Source of the DNA: an uncultured Verrucomicrobiota bacterium
Lineage (GTDB): Bacteria; Verrucomicrobiota; Verrucomicrobiia; Chthoniobacterales; JACTMZ01
Reading direction: 5' to 3'
NCBI GenBank assembly: GCA_903953565.1
Contig: CAJBKE010000037.1
Span: 112,001 to 176,000, forward strand
Length of the DNA: 64,000 nucleotides
A program made the position numbers and the translations under genes. Below the pieces are notes generated by a model. It ran no database searches and had not been told where the DNA came from. It was given only the letters and a program-made list of their open reading frames with translations. Below are positions 51,027 through 59,630 of this stretch, in pieces (positions within the stretch are counted from its first letter, which is position 1; each line of letters starts with the position of its first letter).

Positions 51027-51874
51027 AATCCTCCGTGCGCATGTTGATGTCGGTTGGCGGATGCCTGTTCCTCGCTGCGTCGCCGCTCCTTGCTGAGGAA
51101 GCCGAATCCACCGATCCCGGTGCGATGCTCAAAGTGCCTCCGGCCGAAGCGCGCCCGACCGGCGCCGAGTCCACCGAACAGCCCGCCCCCGAACCGTCCC
51201 CGCAATCCTCTCCGCCCATCCCCGAAGAAGGAGCCGAAGCGCCCGTCGAAAATGCCGAGAGCTCCGCGGAAGACGGTGTGGTTTTACCGGCCTTTCCTCT
51301 CACGCGTTATGAGCCACTGTGGGAACGTTCACCTTTTCAACTCGAGTCCGTCGCACCGCCCGTGGAGTCCGCCGGTCTGGCCCAGCGCTTTGCCCTCACC
51401 GGACTCGCGGAAATCAATGGCGAGCCGATCGCTTTCATCATGGACCGCGCCACACAGAACCGCCTCATGGTCAGAAAGGACAGCAGCGAGGGCGGTGTGT
51501 CTTTGGTGCAGGTCGATGTGCAGAAAAAATACATCGATTCGACCGCAACCCTGCGGCAAGGCGCCGAGGTCGGGGTGGTGCGTTTCGATGTGGGTGCCGC
51601 CGGGGCCGCCCCACCCATGGCCCAACAGGTGATGCCGACTCCCCGGGCCATGCCGCCCATGCCCCCGGGTGTCCCGCCTCAAGCCGTTCCACCGCAGATG
51701 CCGCAGATTCCCGGCCAGGCCCAAGCCATGCCGGCCGTGCCGACTGCCCCGGGCGTTGTTCCCCCGGTCCCGGGTCCGGGCGTTCCACAGGATGGCCAGG
51801 TTCAGGGCGGTAATGGACAGATGCCGCCGCCCAGGGTCATCCGCCGCCGTGCCCTCATCCCTGCCGCGCCTTGA
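51023..51874 (+). CDS. Type II secretion GspC-like protein with HR domain and Pro/Met-rich tail
   Basis: A 283-residue protein. The N-terminus reads like a signal peptide (MLMSVGGCLFLAASPLLAEE), followed by a long acidic Pro-rich linker (about 30-90). The central domain (about 100-190: RYEPLWERSPFQLESVAPPV, then RFALTGLAEINGEPIAFIMD and VDVQKKYIDSTATLRQGAEV) resembles the GspC homology region or PilP, which links inner-membrane components to the secretin. There is no PDZ domain; the C-terminus is a Pro/Met/Gly/Gln-rich tail. If the N-terminus is cleaved, the protein is not anchored like classical GspC. The position just before gspD supports a GspC/PilP role. Confidence 0.7.
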   Translation: MKSSVRMLMSVGGCLFLAASPLLAEEAESTDPGAMLKVPPAEARPTGAESTEQPAPEPSPQSSPPIPEEGAEAPVENAESSAEDGVVLPAFPLTRYEPLWERSPFQLESVAPPVESAGLAQRFALTGLAEINGEPIAFIMDRATQNRLMVRKDSSEGGVSLVQVDVQKKYIDSTATLRQGAEVGVVRFDVGAAGAAPPMAQQVMPTPRAMPPMPPGVPPQAVPPQMPQIPGQAQAMPAVPTAPGVVPPVPGPGVPQDGQVQGGNGQMPPPRVIRRRALIPAAP

Positions 51875-51905
51875 GAAACTTGCTACTCATGCTTTAATTC
51901 CTGCG

Positions 51906-54401
51906 ATGGGCCCTCTGCATCTCCCGCCGTTGGCGGCTGCCTTTTTGGCTGCCGCGCTGATCGGCTTTTTCCCCGATCCGCTTCGGGCCCAAGACGCTGC
52001 CCCGGCGCCCGTAGCTCCGCCCGCTCCACCTGCTCCAGCGATTGATCCCGCCACCGCTCCTTTACCCGCTGCGCCCGTGCCCATGGAGGCTGTTGCCCCG
52101 CCACCCATGCCGCAGCGACCCACCCAACCCGAACCTACTGTCCGGCTCACTTTTCCCAACACTTCGGTCAACGAAATCCTCAGTCTTTACGAGACGCTGA
52201 CCGATAAACGTCTCGTGCGGGACTCGATGCTCGCGCAGGGGCAACCGCTGACCATCGTGGTTCCCGGCGAAGTGCCGCGCAGCGAAGCGGTCCGGTTGAT
52301 CGAAGCCTCACTCTTGCTCAATGGTTATTCGTTTGTCCCGGTGGATGAGAAAACGATGAAAGTCCTCGGCCCCTCGAAGTTTCCGCGGGCCGAAGGCATT
52401 CCCATTTTCTCCTCGCCCTACATGCTGCCGGCCTCGGATCAGGTCGTCAGCTACTTCATGAAGCTCAACTACCTGGCGCCGCAGGAGGCTGCGCAGCTTT
52501 TCCAAACATTCGTTAGTCCGCCCAAAGCCTACACATCCTTCACGCCGGTGCCCAACGTGCAGGCGGTCCTCATCACCGAAAACGTCCCCATCATCCAACA
52601 ACTCATCTCGCTGCAAACCATGGTGGATGTGCCGCCGGCGCAGGTCATGACCGAGTTCATCGAACTGAAACGGGCCGATGCGGAAAAAGTCGTCGAGCTC
52701 CTGCAAACCCTGCTCGAGCAACGCAAGGAAGGCGCGGGCACCCCGGGCCAACCCGGTTCGCCGAACCCCGGCGGCGCACCGCAAGTCGATGCCCAAGGCC
52801 AGGTGATCCAGGCCTCCATCGGCGGCGCGGCAGCCGGGCAATTCGAATCCAACCTCGTCATCGGCGAGACCCAGTTCGTCGCCGATCCCCGCACCAACCG
52901 CATTCTCGTCGTCACACGACCGGTCAATTTCCCCTACATCAAACAGCTCATCGAGCAACTCGACGCCGCGGTCCCGCTCGACACCGTGCTCGAGCGTCCG
53001 CTCCGTTTTGTTTCGTCCCGGGACGTGCTGCCGGTGCTCAGCGATTTGCTTTCCGAAGGTGAGGAAACTTCCGGCACCGGCGGCGGCACCGGAACAGGGA
53101 ACGCAGGCGCGACGGTCGATAGCGGTTCGACCTTCGGTCAAGGCATGGGCTCCGACTCCTCCTCAGGGATTGGCGGGGCAGGCACGAGCAGGCCTGATCG
53201 GATCAAGGAGCCGACCGCCGATGTCGCCCCCGAATCGATCATTGTCGGCAACACAAAACTCATCGCGGATAAAAGTGCCAACTCGATCATTGTCATCGGA
53301 CCGCCGGACAGCCGCCAAAAAGTTGCCCAGTTGCTCGACATGCTCGATGTGCGCCCGCGCCAAGTCTACATCGCCGCGGTCATCGGCGAGCTGAACCTTA
53401 GCGACGAGATGGAATTCGGCTTCAATTATTTCCTGAGGAACCAGTCAAAAGACGGCAACAGCGTGGGCGGTGCCTTGCTCAACAGGTTGCCGGGAACCAA
53501 TGTTTTCACCGCACCGGATCTGATCACGCCAGCCTCTCTGTTATCCGGGGCCTTCAGCGGACTGACCCTTTACGGGTCGATCGCCGATTCGCTCGACTAT
53601 TACGTGCGCGCGCTCGAGACGACGGGGAAATTCAGGATTCTCTCGCGACCTGTCGTTTATACGACGAACAACAAGAAAGCCGTCATCAGTTCCGGCCAGA
53701 AAGTTCCCTACACCAGCAGCACTCTGACCTCCACTTCGATCACGGGCCCTGCCGTGAACCAATCTGCGGGCGTCACGGCCAACATCACCTATTTGGATGT
53801 CCTGCTCAAACTCGAGGTTCTGCCGCTGATCAATGCCAACAAGGATGTCACTCTCGTTATTGTCCAGACCAACAACAATGTTCTCGGCCAAGAGGAATTC
53901 GGCGGAGGCAACCGTGCTCCCATTGTCGGAGCGCAGGAGTTGACCACAACCGTCACCGTGCCGAGCGGCGGCACGGTCGTGCTCGGTGGGCTGATCGTTG
54001 AAAAGACCGATGCGGACGACGGCGGTCTGCCTTTCCTAATGCGCCTTCCGGTCCTCGGCTACATCTTCAAACAAACCACCCGCGCGGTCGAGCGGCGCGA
54101 GTTGCTCGTCCTTCTCCAACCCACCGTGGTGGAGAACGATGCCGAAACGGCGATTGTCAGTGCCGAAGAGCGCTACCGCACCAAATTGGGCGATGAGGTT
54201 TACGACGAGGGGGATGCCTGGCAAGTCGGACGCACACCGGTGATCAACGATTCGCCCATGCTGACCCCCGACTCGCGCGTGCGGAAACCGCGTGATCCGC
54301 TGCGGCCGGCCGGTGTCGACTACCAGGAGTATGCGCCTGCGCCCAGGGCCAAGCCGACTCCGAAACCGACGCCGGTCAAAAAGAAAAGATCGTCATCCTG
54401 A
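51906..54401 (+). CDS. gspD: Type II secretion secretin GspD
   Basis: An 831-residue outer-membrane secretin. A signal peptide (LAAAFLAAALIGFFPDPLRA) is followed by a Pro/Ala-rich stretch, N0/N1-type domains (VRLTFPNTSVNEILSLYETL; ITENVPIIQQLISLQTMVDV), a Gly-rich insert (about 275-300), further N domains, and the secretin core (about 480-760: VYIAAVIGELNLSDEMEFGF, VPYTSSTLTSTSITG, then LTTTVTVPSGGTVVLGGLIV). The basic tail ends KPTPKPTPVKKKRSSS. It forms the gated outer-membrane channel of the system. ATG 51906 gives the signal peptide; the frame upstream overlaps the GspC-like gene and is not needed. No lipobox is seen, so a pilotin may be required. Confidence 0.92.
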   Translation: MGPLHLPPLAAAFLAAALIGFFPDPLRAQDAAPAPVAPPAPPAPAIDPATAPLPAAPVPMEAVAPPPMPQRPTQPEPTVRLTFPNTSVNEILSLYETLTDKRLVRDSMLAQGQPLTIVVPGEVPRSEAVRLIEASLLLNGYSFVPVDEKTMKVLGPSKFPRAEGIPIFSSPYMLPASDQVVSYFMKLNYLAPQEAAQLFQTFVSPPKAYTSFTPVPNVQAVLITENVPIIQQLISLQTMVDVPPAQVMTEFIELKRADAEKVVELLQTLLEQRKEGAGTPGQPGSPNPGGAPQVDAQGQVIQASIGGAAAGQFESNLVIGETQFVADPRTNRILVVTRPVNFPYIKQLIEQLDAAVPLDTVLERPLRFVSSRDVLPVLSDLLSEGEETSGTGGGTGTGNAGATVDSGSTFGQGMGSDSSSGIGGAGTSRPDRIKEPTADVAPESIIVGNTKLIADKSANSIIVIGPPDSRQKVAQLLDMLDVRPRQVYIAAVIGELNLSDEMEFGFNYFLRNQSKDGNSVGGALLNRLPGTNVFTAPDLITPASLLSGAFSGLTLYGSIADSLDYYVRALETTGKFRILSRPVVYTTNNKKAVISSGQKVPYTSSTLTSTSITGPAVNQSAGVTANITYLDVLLKLEVLPLINANKDVTLVIVQTNNNVLGQEEFGGGNRAPIVGAQELTTTVTVPSGGTVVLGGLIVEKTDADDGGLPFLMRLPVLGYIFKQTTRAVERRELLVLLQPTVVENDAETAIVSAEERYRTKLGDEVYDEGDAWQVGRTPVINDSPMLTPDSRVRKPRDPLRPAGVDYQEYAPAPRAKPTPKPTPVKKKRSSS

Positions 54402-54416
54402 CGGAAGGGTCGCGGC

Positions 54417-56135
54417 ATGGCCTTGATTCCCGAACTTGTGGAACTCGCGACGCGCCACGGCGCTCCCGATCGCGACAAAGTGACCGCGTCATTGCAAGAC
54501 GCCGCGCGCAGTCAGTCCTCGCTCATGCGCGCGCTGCTCGACAGCGCGGAAATCGATGAGAACGGATTTTACCGCGACCTGGCCGACAAATTTCATCTGC
54601 GCTGGGGCGGGGCGGATATCGGCAAAGCTACCCCGGAAATGCGCAACAAGCTGCCGGCCCGTATCGCCCTGCGTTACCAATTGCTACCGGTCGAAACGGA
54701 CGACGAGTCGATCACGTTGCTCACCTACGATCCTTTCGATCTGCTCGCCCGCCAGGCTGTGGCCGAGGCCGTGCCGCAGCACGTGCGCTACGAGATCTAC
54801 ACCCGCAAGGGAATTCTTCCCGCGCTGCGGCAGGTTTATGGCATCGGTGCGGAAACTTTCGAAGAGTTGCTCGAGGGGCGCGGTATGGAAGAGGACATCG
54901 ACCTCGGCCGCGGCGAACAAGTCAACGTGCTCGACGAGGACGAGTCGGAGGAAGCTTCGGTCAAAAAATTCATCAATCAGGTGATCCGCGAAGCGCTGCG
55001 CGAGCGCGCCACGGATATCCATGTCGAACCGCTGGCCGACGACCTGCGCGTGCGTTACCGCATCGACGGCGTGCTGCAAGAAGTCCCGGTCCCCGCGCAG
55101 ATGCGCAAGCTGCAGCGCTCGGTCATCAACATCCTCAAACTCACCGCCGGGCTCGACCTCGGCGAGGACCGTCGTCCGCAAGACGGACGTATTTCTCTCG
55201 AGTTGGGCGGACAGCCCATCGACGTGCGCGTCGCTTCCATCCCGACAATCAATGGCGAGAGCATCAGCCTGCGTCTCCTCGGCAAGGAGGTCTTCAGCCT
55301 CGAGCGCCTCGGCCTCGATGAGGAATACGTGAAGAAAGTCCGCGAGCTGCTCGCCATGCCCAACGGCATCATCCTGGTCACCGGTCCTACCGGTTGCGGC
55401 AAATCGACCACGCTTTACACTTTTCTCTCCGGCCTCAACACCAAGGAGCGCCGCATCCTTACCATCGAAGATCCCGTGGAGCACAAACTGGCCGGCGTCA
55501 ACCAAAGCGCGGTGCAGCCCGAGATCGGCAATACCTTCGCCAACCTGTTGCGCAGTTTCCTCCGCGGCGACCCGAACGTCATCATGGTCGGTGAGATGCG
55601 CGACTACGAAACGGCCGAGATCGCCATTCGCGCCGCCCTGACCGGTCACTTGGTCTTCAGCACGCTGCACACCAACGATGCGGTCGGCGGTATCACGCGT
55701 CTGCTCGACATGAACGTCGAGCCGTTCCTCGTGGCCAGCGCAGTGCGCGCTTTCATTGCCCAGCGTCTCGTCCGCAAACTTTGTCCTTTCTGCAAGGCGC
55801 CGGCCCAACCGGGAGACTACTCTCCGGCTTATCTCCGCAGCATCGGCTTCCCGCAGGAATACGAAGGCAAAATCATGCGCGCGGTCGGATGCGAAAACTG
55901 CCGCCAATCCGGATACGAGGGACGCCTGGCCATCATGGAACTCTGCATGGTCACGCCGAAGCTCCAGGAAATGATCACCCAGCGCAAAACGGCGGCGGAA
56001 CTGCGGCCGGCCGCGGAGAAGGAGGGCATGCGCCCGCTCCGCAAATACGGATTCGACAAGGTCGCGGCCGGTGTCACCACGATCGAGGAAGTGATGCGTG
56101 TGACGACCAGCGACCTCAGCGCACAAGACGCGTAG
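54417..56135 (+). CDS. gspE: Type II secretion ATPase GspE
   Basis: A 572-residue cytoplasmic ATPase that powers pseudopilus assembly. The N-terminal region (1-160) carries the N1E-type helical fold. The ATPase core shows the Asp box (RATDIHVEPLADDLRVRYRI), Walker A (GPTGCGKSTTLYTF), the Asp/His boxes (RRILTIEDPVEHKLAGVNQS), Walker B (LRGDPNVIMVGEMRD) and the His box (AALTGHLVFSTLHTNDA). The zinc-binding four-Cys motif is CPFCKAP...CENCRQSGYEGR. Walker B has GEMRD where GEIRD is usual. It starts 15 bp after gspD and ends 3 bp before gspF. Confidence 0.95.
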   Translation: MALIPELVELATRHGAPDRDKVTASLQDAARSQSSLMRALLDSAEIDENGFYRDLADKFHLRWGGADIGKATPEMRNKLPARIALRYQLLPVETDDESITLLTYDPFDLLARQAVAEAVPQHVRYEIYTRKGILPALRQVYGIGAETFEELLEGRGMEEDIDLGRGEQVNVLDEDESEEASVKKFINQVIREALRERATDIHVEPLADDLRVRYRIDGVLQEVPVPAQMRKLQRSVINILKLTAGLDLGEDRRPQDGRISLELGGQPIDVRVASIPTINGESISLRLLGKEVFSLERLGLDEEYVKKVRELLAMPNGIILVTGPTGCGKSTTLYTFLSGLNTKERRILTIEDPVEHKLAGVNQSAVQPEIGNTFANLLRSFLRGDPNVIMVGEMRDYETAEIAIRAALTGHLVFSTLHTNDAVGGITRLLDMNVEPFLVASAVRAFIAQRLVRKLCPFCKAPAQPGDYSPAYLRSIGFPQEYEGKIMRAVGCENCRQSGYEGRLAIMELCMVTPKLQEMITQRKTAAELRPAAEKEGMRPLRKYGFDKVAAGVTTIEEVMRVTTSDLSAQDA

Positions 56136-56138
56136 CAC

Positions 56139-57365
56139 ATGCCGGTCTTCGTCTACCAAGCTCTCCAGGCCGGCGGCGGCAAAACCACCGGTGAAATCGA
56201 GGCGGTGAGCCGACAGGACGCTTTCAGCAAGCTGCGCACCCAAAACCTGCAGCCTTTCTCGTTGGCGGCGAAAGGTGCTGAAGCTGCCGCCTCGGCCGCC
56301 AGTGTCTCCGCCTCCGGTGAAAATATTCTCAACCGCCAACAAGTCCTTCTCTTCACCGAGGAACTCTGCGAATTGCTCGAAGCCGGGCTCAAACTCGACC
56401 GCGCCCTGCAAGTCATCGAGCAGCGGCAGGACAAATCCGCCTTGCGCGGGGTGGCGGCCAGTTCGCGACAGTCGTTGCGCGAAGGAATGACCTTTTCCGC
56501 CGCGCTCAAAAAGGCCAGTCCGAGTTTTTCCGAACTCTACTGCAACATGGTCAAAGCCGGCGAAGTCAGCGGCACGGTTTCGAAGATTCTCAAACGCCAG
56601 GTCGAGTTCCTCACCATGATGGGCGACCTGCAGCGCCGGGTGACCAGCGCGCTCATTTATCCCTCGGTCATTTTTTCCGCAGGCGTCGCCCTGCTCATCA
56701 TCTTCATGACCTTCCTCCTGCCGCAGTTGACCGCCCTGCTCGGCAAGACCGGGCAATCGTTGCCGTTCGCCACCCGCGTCTTGATCGGCACCAGCGAGTT
56801 CTTCGGCGCCTATTGGTGGATTATCCTCATCGTACTCGTCGCCGGAATCCTCGCCTTTCGTCATCTCACGAGCAAAGGCGAGGGACGTGTCTGGTGGGAT
56901 CGCACCAAATTGAATCTCCCCATCTTCGGACCGCTCCTGCGCATGCGCTTCTACGCGCAATTCACCCAGACATTGTCGACGCTGCTCAATAATGACGTTT
57001 CGCTAATGCAGTCGATGCAGCTCATCCGCAATGCCACGCCGAATGTTTACCTGCAGGACCAGCTCGAGCGCATCGCGACCCATGTGCAGGACGGTGCGCA
57101 GCTTTCCCGAGCCATCCAGCGTATCCAGTTTTTTCCGCCCACCATGATCGACATCATCCAAGTCGGCGAAACCACCGGTGATCTCGGTGCTGCACTCGAG
57201 CGCAGCGCGAAAAACTACGACAAGCAGCTGTCGGTCGTTATCGAACGCGTCACGGCGCTGATCCAGCCGATGGTTATTCTCATGGTGGCGTTGTTCGTCG
57301 GGCTCGTTGCCTATTCCATGATCACCGGTATCTTGACTACCGTATCCGGACTGCCCAAACGATGA
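56139..57365 (+). CDS. gspF: Type II secretion inner-membrane platform protein GspF
   Basis: A 408-residue polytopic platform protein with two homologous cytoplasmic domains. The first (about 55-170: LLFTEELCELLEAGLKLDRA, LREGMTFSAALKKASPSFSE) and the second (about 270-370: FTQTLSTLLNNDVSLMQSMQ, AQLSRAIQRIQFFPPTMIDI) have the usual F/GxxL...M pattern with GEVSG and GETTG turns. Membrane segments lie near 180-200, 225-245 and the C-terminus. It contacts GspE and the GspL/M complex. Its stop overlaps the ATG of the L,D-transpeptidase gene by 4 bp. Confidence 0.95.
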   Translation: MPVFVYQALQAGGGKTTGEIEAVSRQDAFSKLRTQNLQPFSLAAKGAEAAASAASVSASGENILNRQQVLLFTEELCELLEAGLKLDRALQVIEQRQDKSALRGVAASSRQSLREGMTFSAALKKASPSFSELYCNMVKAGEVSGTVSKILKRQVEFLTMMGDLQRRVTSALIYPSVIFSAGVALLIIFMTFLLPQLTALLGKTGQSLPFATRVLIGTSEFFGAYWWIILIVLVAGILAFRHLTSKGEGRVWWDRTKLNLPIFGPLLRMRFYAQFTQTLSTLLNNDVSLMQSMQLIRNATPNVYLQDQLERIATHVQDGAQLSRAIQRIQFFPPTMIDIIQVGETTGDLGAALERSAKNYDKQLSVVIERVTALIQPMVILMVALFVGLVAYSMITGILTTVSGLPKR

Positions 57366-58039
57366 GGAAGCCCCTCCATTACGGCCTGCTTTGCGCGGCT
57401 GCGGCCGCGCTCACCGGCTGCGCCACATTCGACCAGCTGCAAAATCCCCAGGCGAGGCAGGCGGCGAAGTCCCGTCAACAGCACGAGACCTTCCGCGCTC
57501 AGGAGGGGTGGCGCAAACTGACCTACCGGAGCCCTGATTTGCTCGCCCGCGCCACCTCGGAAAACTCCTCCGTGGAAATTTCCCTGCAGGAACAACGCGG
57601 CATCCTTTTGGTTGATGGTGTCGTGGCTATGGACTTCCCCGTGGCCACGGGCAAGGCCAGTCATCCCACCCCGAAAGGTGCATACAAAATCATCGAGAAA
57701 AAAGCGGACCACAAATCGAACCTCTACGGCCGGATCGTGTCCGGCGAGGGGCAGACTGTGGTGTCTGATGCCGACACACGTGCTCATGGCGTGCCCCAAG
57801 GCGGTCGCTTCGTTGGTGCGCCCATGCCTTACTGGATGCGGCTGACCACCACCGGTGTCGGCATGCACGTCGGCTACGTTCCCGGCCGCCCGGCATCGCA
57901 TGGTTGCATTCGGCTGAAAAAAGATGTCGCGGTGCAACTCTTCGACATTCTTGAACTTGGTTCTCCGGTCACGGTGGACGCGGTAGCGCCGTCCTTGGCC
58001 AAGGTGGATCGCGCCGTCCCGGCGCGATCAGGAACCTAG
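57362..58039 (+). CDS. L,D-transpeptidase lipoprotein (YkuD family) with repeat-encoded C-terminus
   Basis: A 225-residue envelope enzyme. A lipoprotein signal is present (HYGLLCAAAAALTGC, Cys at about 20). The YkuD catalytic domain has the H...HGC motif: MHVGYVPGRPASHGCIRL, with His180 and Cys182. Such enzymes form 3-3 crosslinks or attach proteins to peptidoglycan. The gene is co-oriented with, and overlaps, gspF, so it is probably co-transcribed with the secretion operon and could help open or stabilise the wall around the apparatus (inference). The last 12 codons and stop lie inside family A repeat A8, giving the tail KVDRAVPARSGT, which is not part of the fold. Confidence 0.9.
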   Translation: MRKPLHYGLLCAAAAALTGCATFDQLQNPQARQAAKSRQQHETFRAQEGWRKLTYRSPDLLARATSENSSVEISLQEQRGILLVDGVVAMDFPVATGKASHPTPKGAYKIIEKKADHKSNLYGRIVSGEGQTVVSDADTRAHGVPQGGRFVGAPMPYWMRLTTTGVGMHVGYVPGRPASHGCIRLKKDVAVQLFDILELGSPVTVDAVAPSLAKVDRAVPARSGT

Positions 58040-58069
58040 ACTATCGCGATAAGGACATCGCGCTCCGCC
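58003..58069 (+). repeat. Family A palindromic repeat, copy A8 (overlaps the L,D-transpeptidase 3' end)
   Basis: 67 bp. The first hairpin is exact (TCGCGCCG-tcc-CGGCGCGA); the second arm is partly decayed (ATCGCGAT-aagg-acATCGCGCT, TCCGCC). Its first 37 bp are coding. It fills the convergent junction with nnr, whose stop is 3 bp beyond. Confidence 0.85.
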
Positions 58070-58072
58070 TGT

Positions 58073-59560
58073 TCAGAAATCGCCCGCGCGTAGCGATTCG
58101 AAAGCGCTACCGAGATGTGCCAGCACGTCCATCGGCGTGAGTGATTCGGCTGATTGCCCGCCGTGCGTCAATGCGATCTCTGCCGCCCTCCCGCAAACCC
58201 ACGCGCCGATCGACGCGGCTTTGTAGGTGTCCGCACCTTGACCGAGCAGCGCAGTGCACACCCCGGTGAGCACATCGCCCATCCCGCCGGTGGCCATGCC
58301 GGGATGTCCGGTCGTGTTGTAGCGCAGCGGGCGCCCCTTTTCCGCGATCACGGTGCGCGCGCCTTTGAGCAACAGGGTCACGGCATGTTTGTCGGCAAAC
58401 GCTCTCGCCACCTTGGCGCGGTCTTTGATCTTTTTGCCGGCAAGCAGGCGTGTCATCTCCCCGGGATGCGGGGTGAGAAGACGTGGACCTTTGGCTTGGT
58501 CTATGTGCTGCAAGCCGGCGTGCGCCACGATGGTCAAGGCATCGGCATCAACGACAGTCGGGCACGTTGCTTCGCGCACGATGCGCAAAGTGCGTGCCTC
58601 CTGCCCGCTGCCGAGGCCCGGACCGATTCCGGTGGCGTCGACCGGGAAGTGGAAAACATCGGTGAGCTTTTCGAACGGACGCACCATGACCTCCGGAAGC
58701 ATTGTGGTGGCGAGCAAATCATAGGCATCGGGAAGCGCCCCGAGGGAAACCAACCCGGCCCCACCGCGCACCGCTCCCGCCGTGCAAAGATGCGCCGCCC
58801 CGAGGGTGCCGCGCGAACCGGCCAGCAAGACGACGCGTCCGCACATTCCTTTGTTTGTATCGAACGCACGCGGCGGCCAATCCCGTCGAAGTTGCGGCGC
58901 GGTTAGGAGTTCATCCTCGCGGTTTTCCCCCGGATAAAACTCGCTCACCTCAAGGACACCGAGACGACCGACATGATTGACGGCGGCATCGGCGACCAAA
59001 CCGTATTTGGCCATGCCGACCGTCGCGGTGTAATCCGCCTCGACGCACGGATCACCCGGTATCCCTGTGTCGGGATCGAGTCCGGAGGGAAGATCGACCG
59101 CGACGGTGCGTGCGTTGGCCTCGCGGCGCAGGATGTTCATTTCCCGCGCGAGTAAGGCGAGAGGTTCGCGCAACGTCCCCTGCGAACCCAACCCGACGAG
59201 GGCATCGAGTTGCACGAGCGGTCCGTCCTGCGGAGTGGCCGGGCGGAAAGGATTCGCCAAGACCGAGGCATTGAGGTTGTCGAATTTTTCGCGGGCCAAC
59301 GGGGCGAGCGCGCTGCGGTCAAACGGCATGCGCACGAGAACGCGCCAACCGGTGGCTGCGAGGTGCCGCCCGGCAACGAAGGCGTCACCGGCGTTGTGTC
59401 CTTTACCGGCGTAGATGAGAAGGAGTCCGGGGTGCGGGAAAAACTGCGTGACGAATCGGGCAAGCTTGGCCCCGACGCCCTCCATGAGCACATCGGCGGA
59501 AATCCCGCGTGCGAAGGCTTGCTCTTCGAGGCGCTGCATTTGTTCGCGAGTCACCAACAT
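58073..59560 (-). CDS. nnr: Bifunctional NAD(P)HX epimerase/dehydratase
   Basis: A 495-residue metabolite-repair enzyme that restores hydrated NAD(P)H. The N-terminal YjeF_N epimerase half (1-215) shows LLIYAGKGHNAGDAFVAGRHL, VALVGLGSQGT and the conserved DLPSGLDPDTGIPG. The C-terminal ADP-dependent dehydratase half (ribokinase-like) shows NKGMCGRVVLLAGSRGTLGA, LLTPHPGEMTRLLAG and the nucleotide-binding GHPGMATGGMGDVLTG. Both active regions look intact. The start is ATG 59560. It is the downstream gene after ppc on the minus strand, with about 70 bp between them. Confidence 0.94.
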   Translation of the reverse strand: MLVTREQMQRLEEQAFARGISADVLMEGVGAKLARFVTQFFPHPGLLLIYAGKGHNAGDAFVAGRHLAATGWRVLVRMPFDRSALAPLAREKFDNLNASVLANPFRPATPQDGPLVQLDALVGLGSQGTLREPLALLAREMNILRREANARTVAVDLPSGLDPDTGIPGDPCVEADYTATVGMAKYGLVADAAVNHVGRLGVLEVSEFYPGENREDELLTAPQLRRDWPPRAFDTNKGMCGRVVLLAGSRGTLGAAHLCTAGAVRGGAGLVSLGALPDAYDLLATTMLPEVMVRPFEKLTDVFHFPVDATGIGPGLGSGQEARTLRIVREATCPTVVDADALTIVAHAGLQHIDQAKGPRLLTPHPGEMTRLLAGKKIKDRAKVARAFADKHAVTLLLKGARTVIAEKGRPLRYNTTGHPGMATGGMGDVLTGVCTALLGQGADTYKAASIGAWVCGRAAEIALTHGGQSAESLTPMDVLAHLGSAFESLRAGDF

Positions 59561-59630
59561 GAATGTGTTCTAAACCCTTCGCCGACCGAGGTCACGATCT
59601 CACGCAGTCGACGCAAGGCTAGCGGGGACC

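Noticed and set aside
54684..56960. A 758-residue open frame opposite gspE and gspF
   Set aside because: It crosses two well-supported genes with complete motifs and has no recognisable domain.
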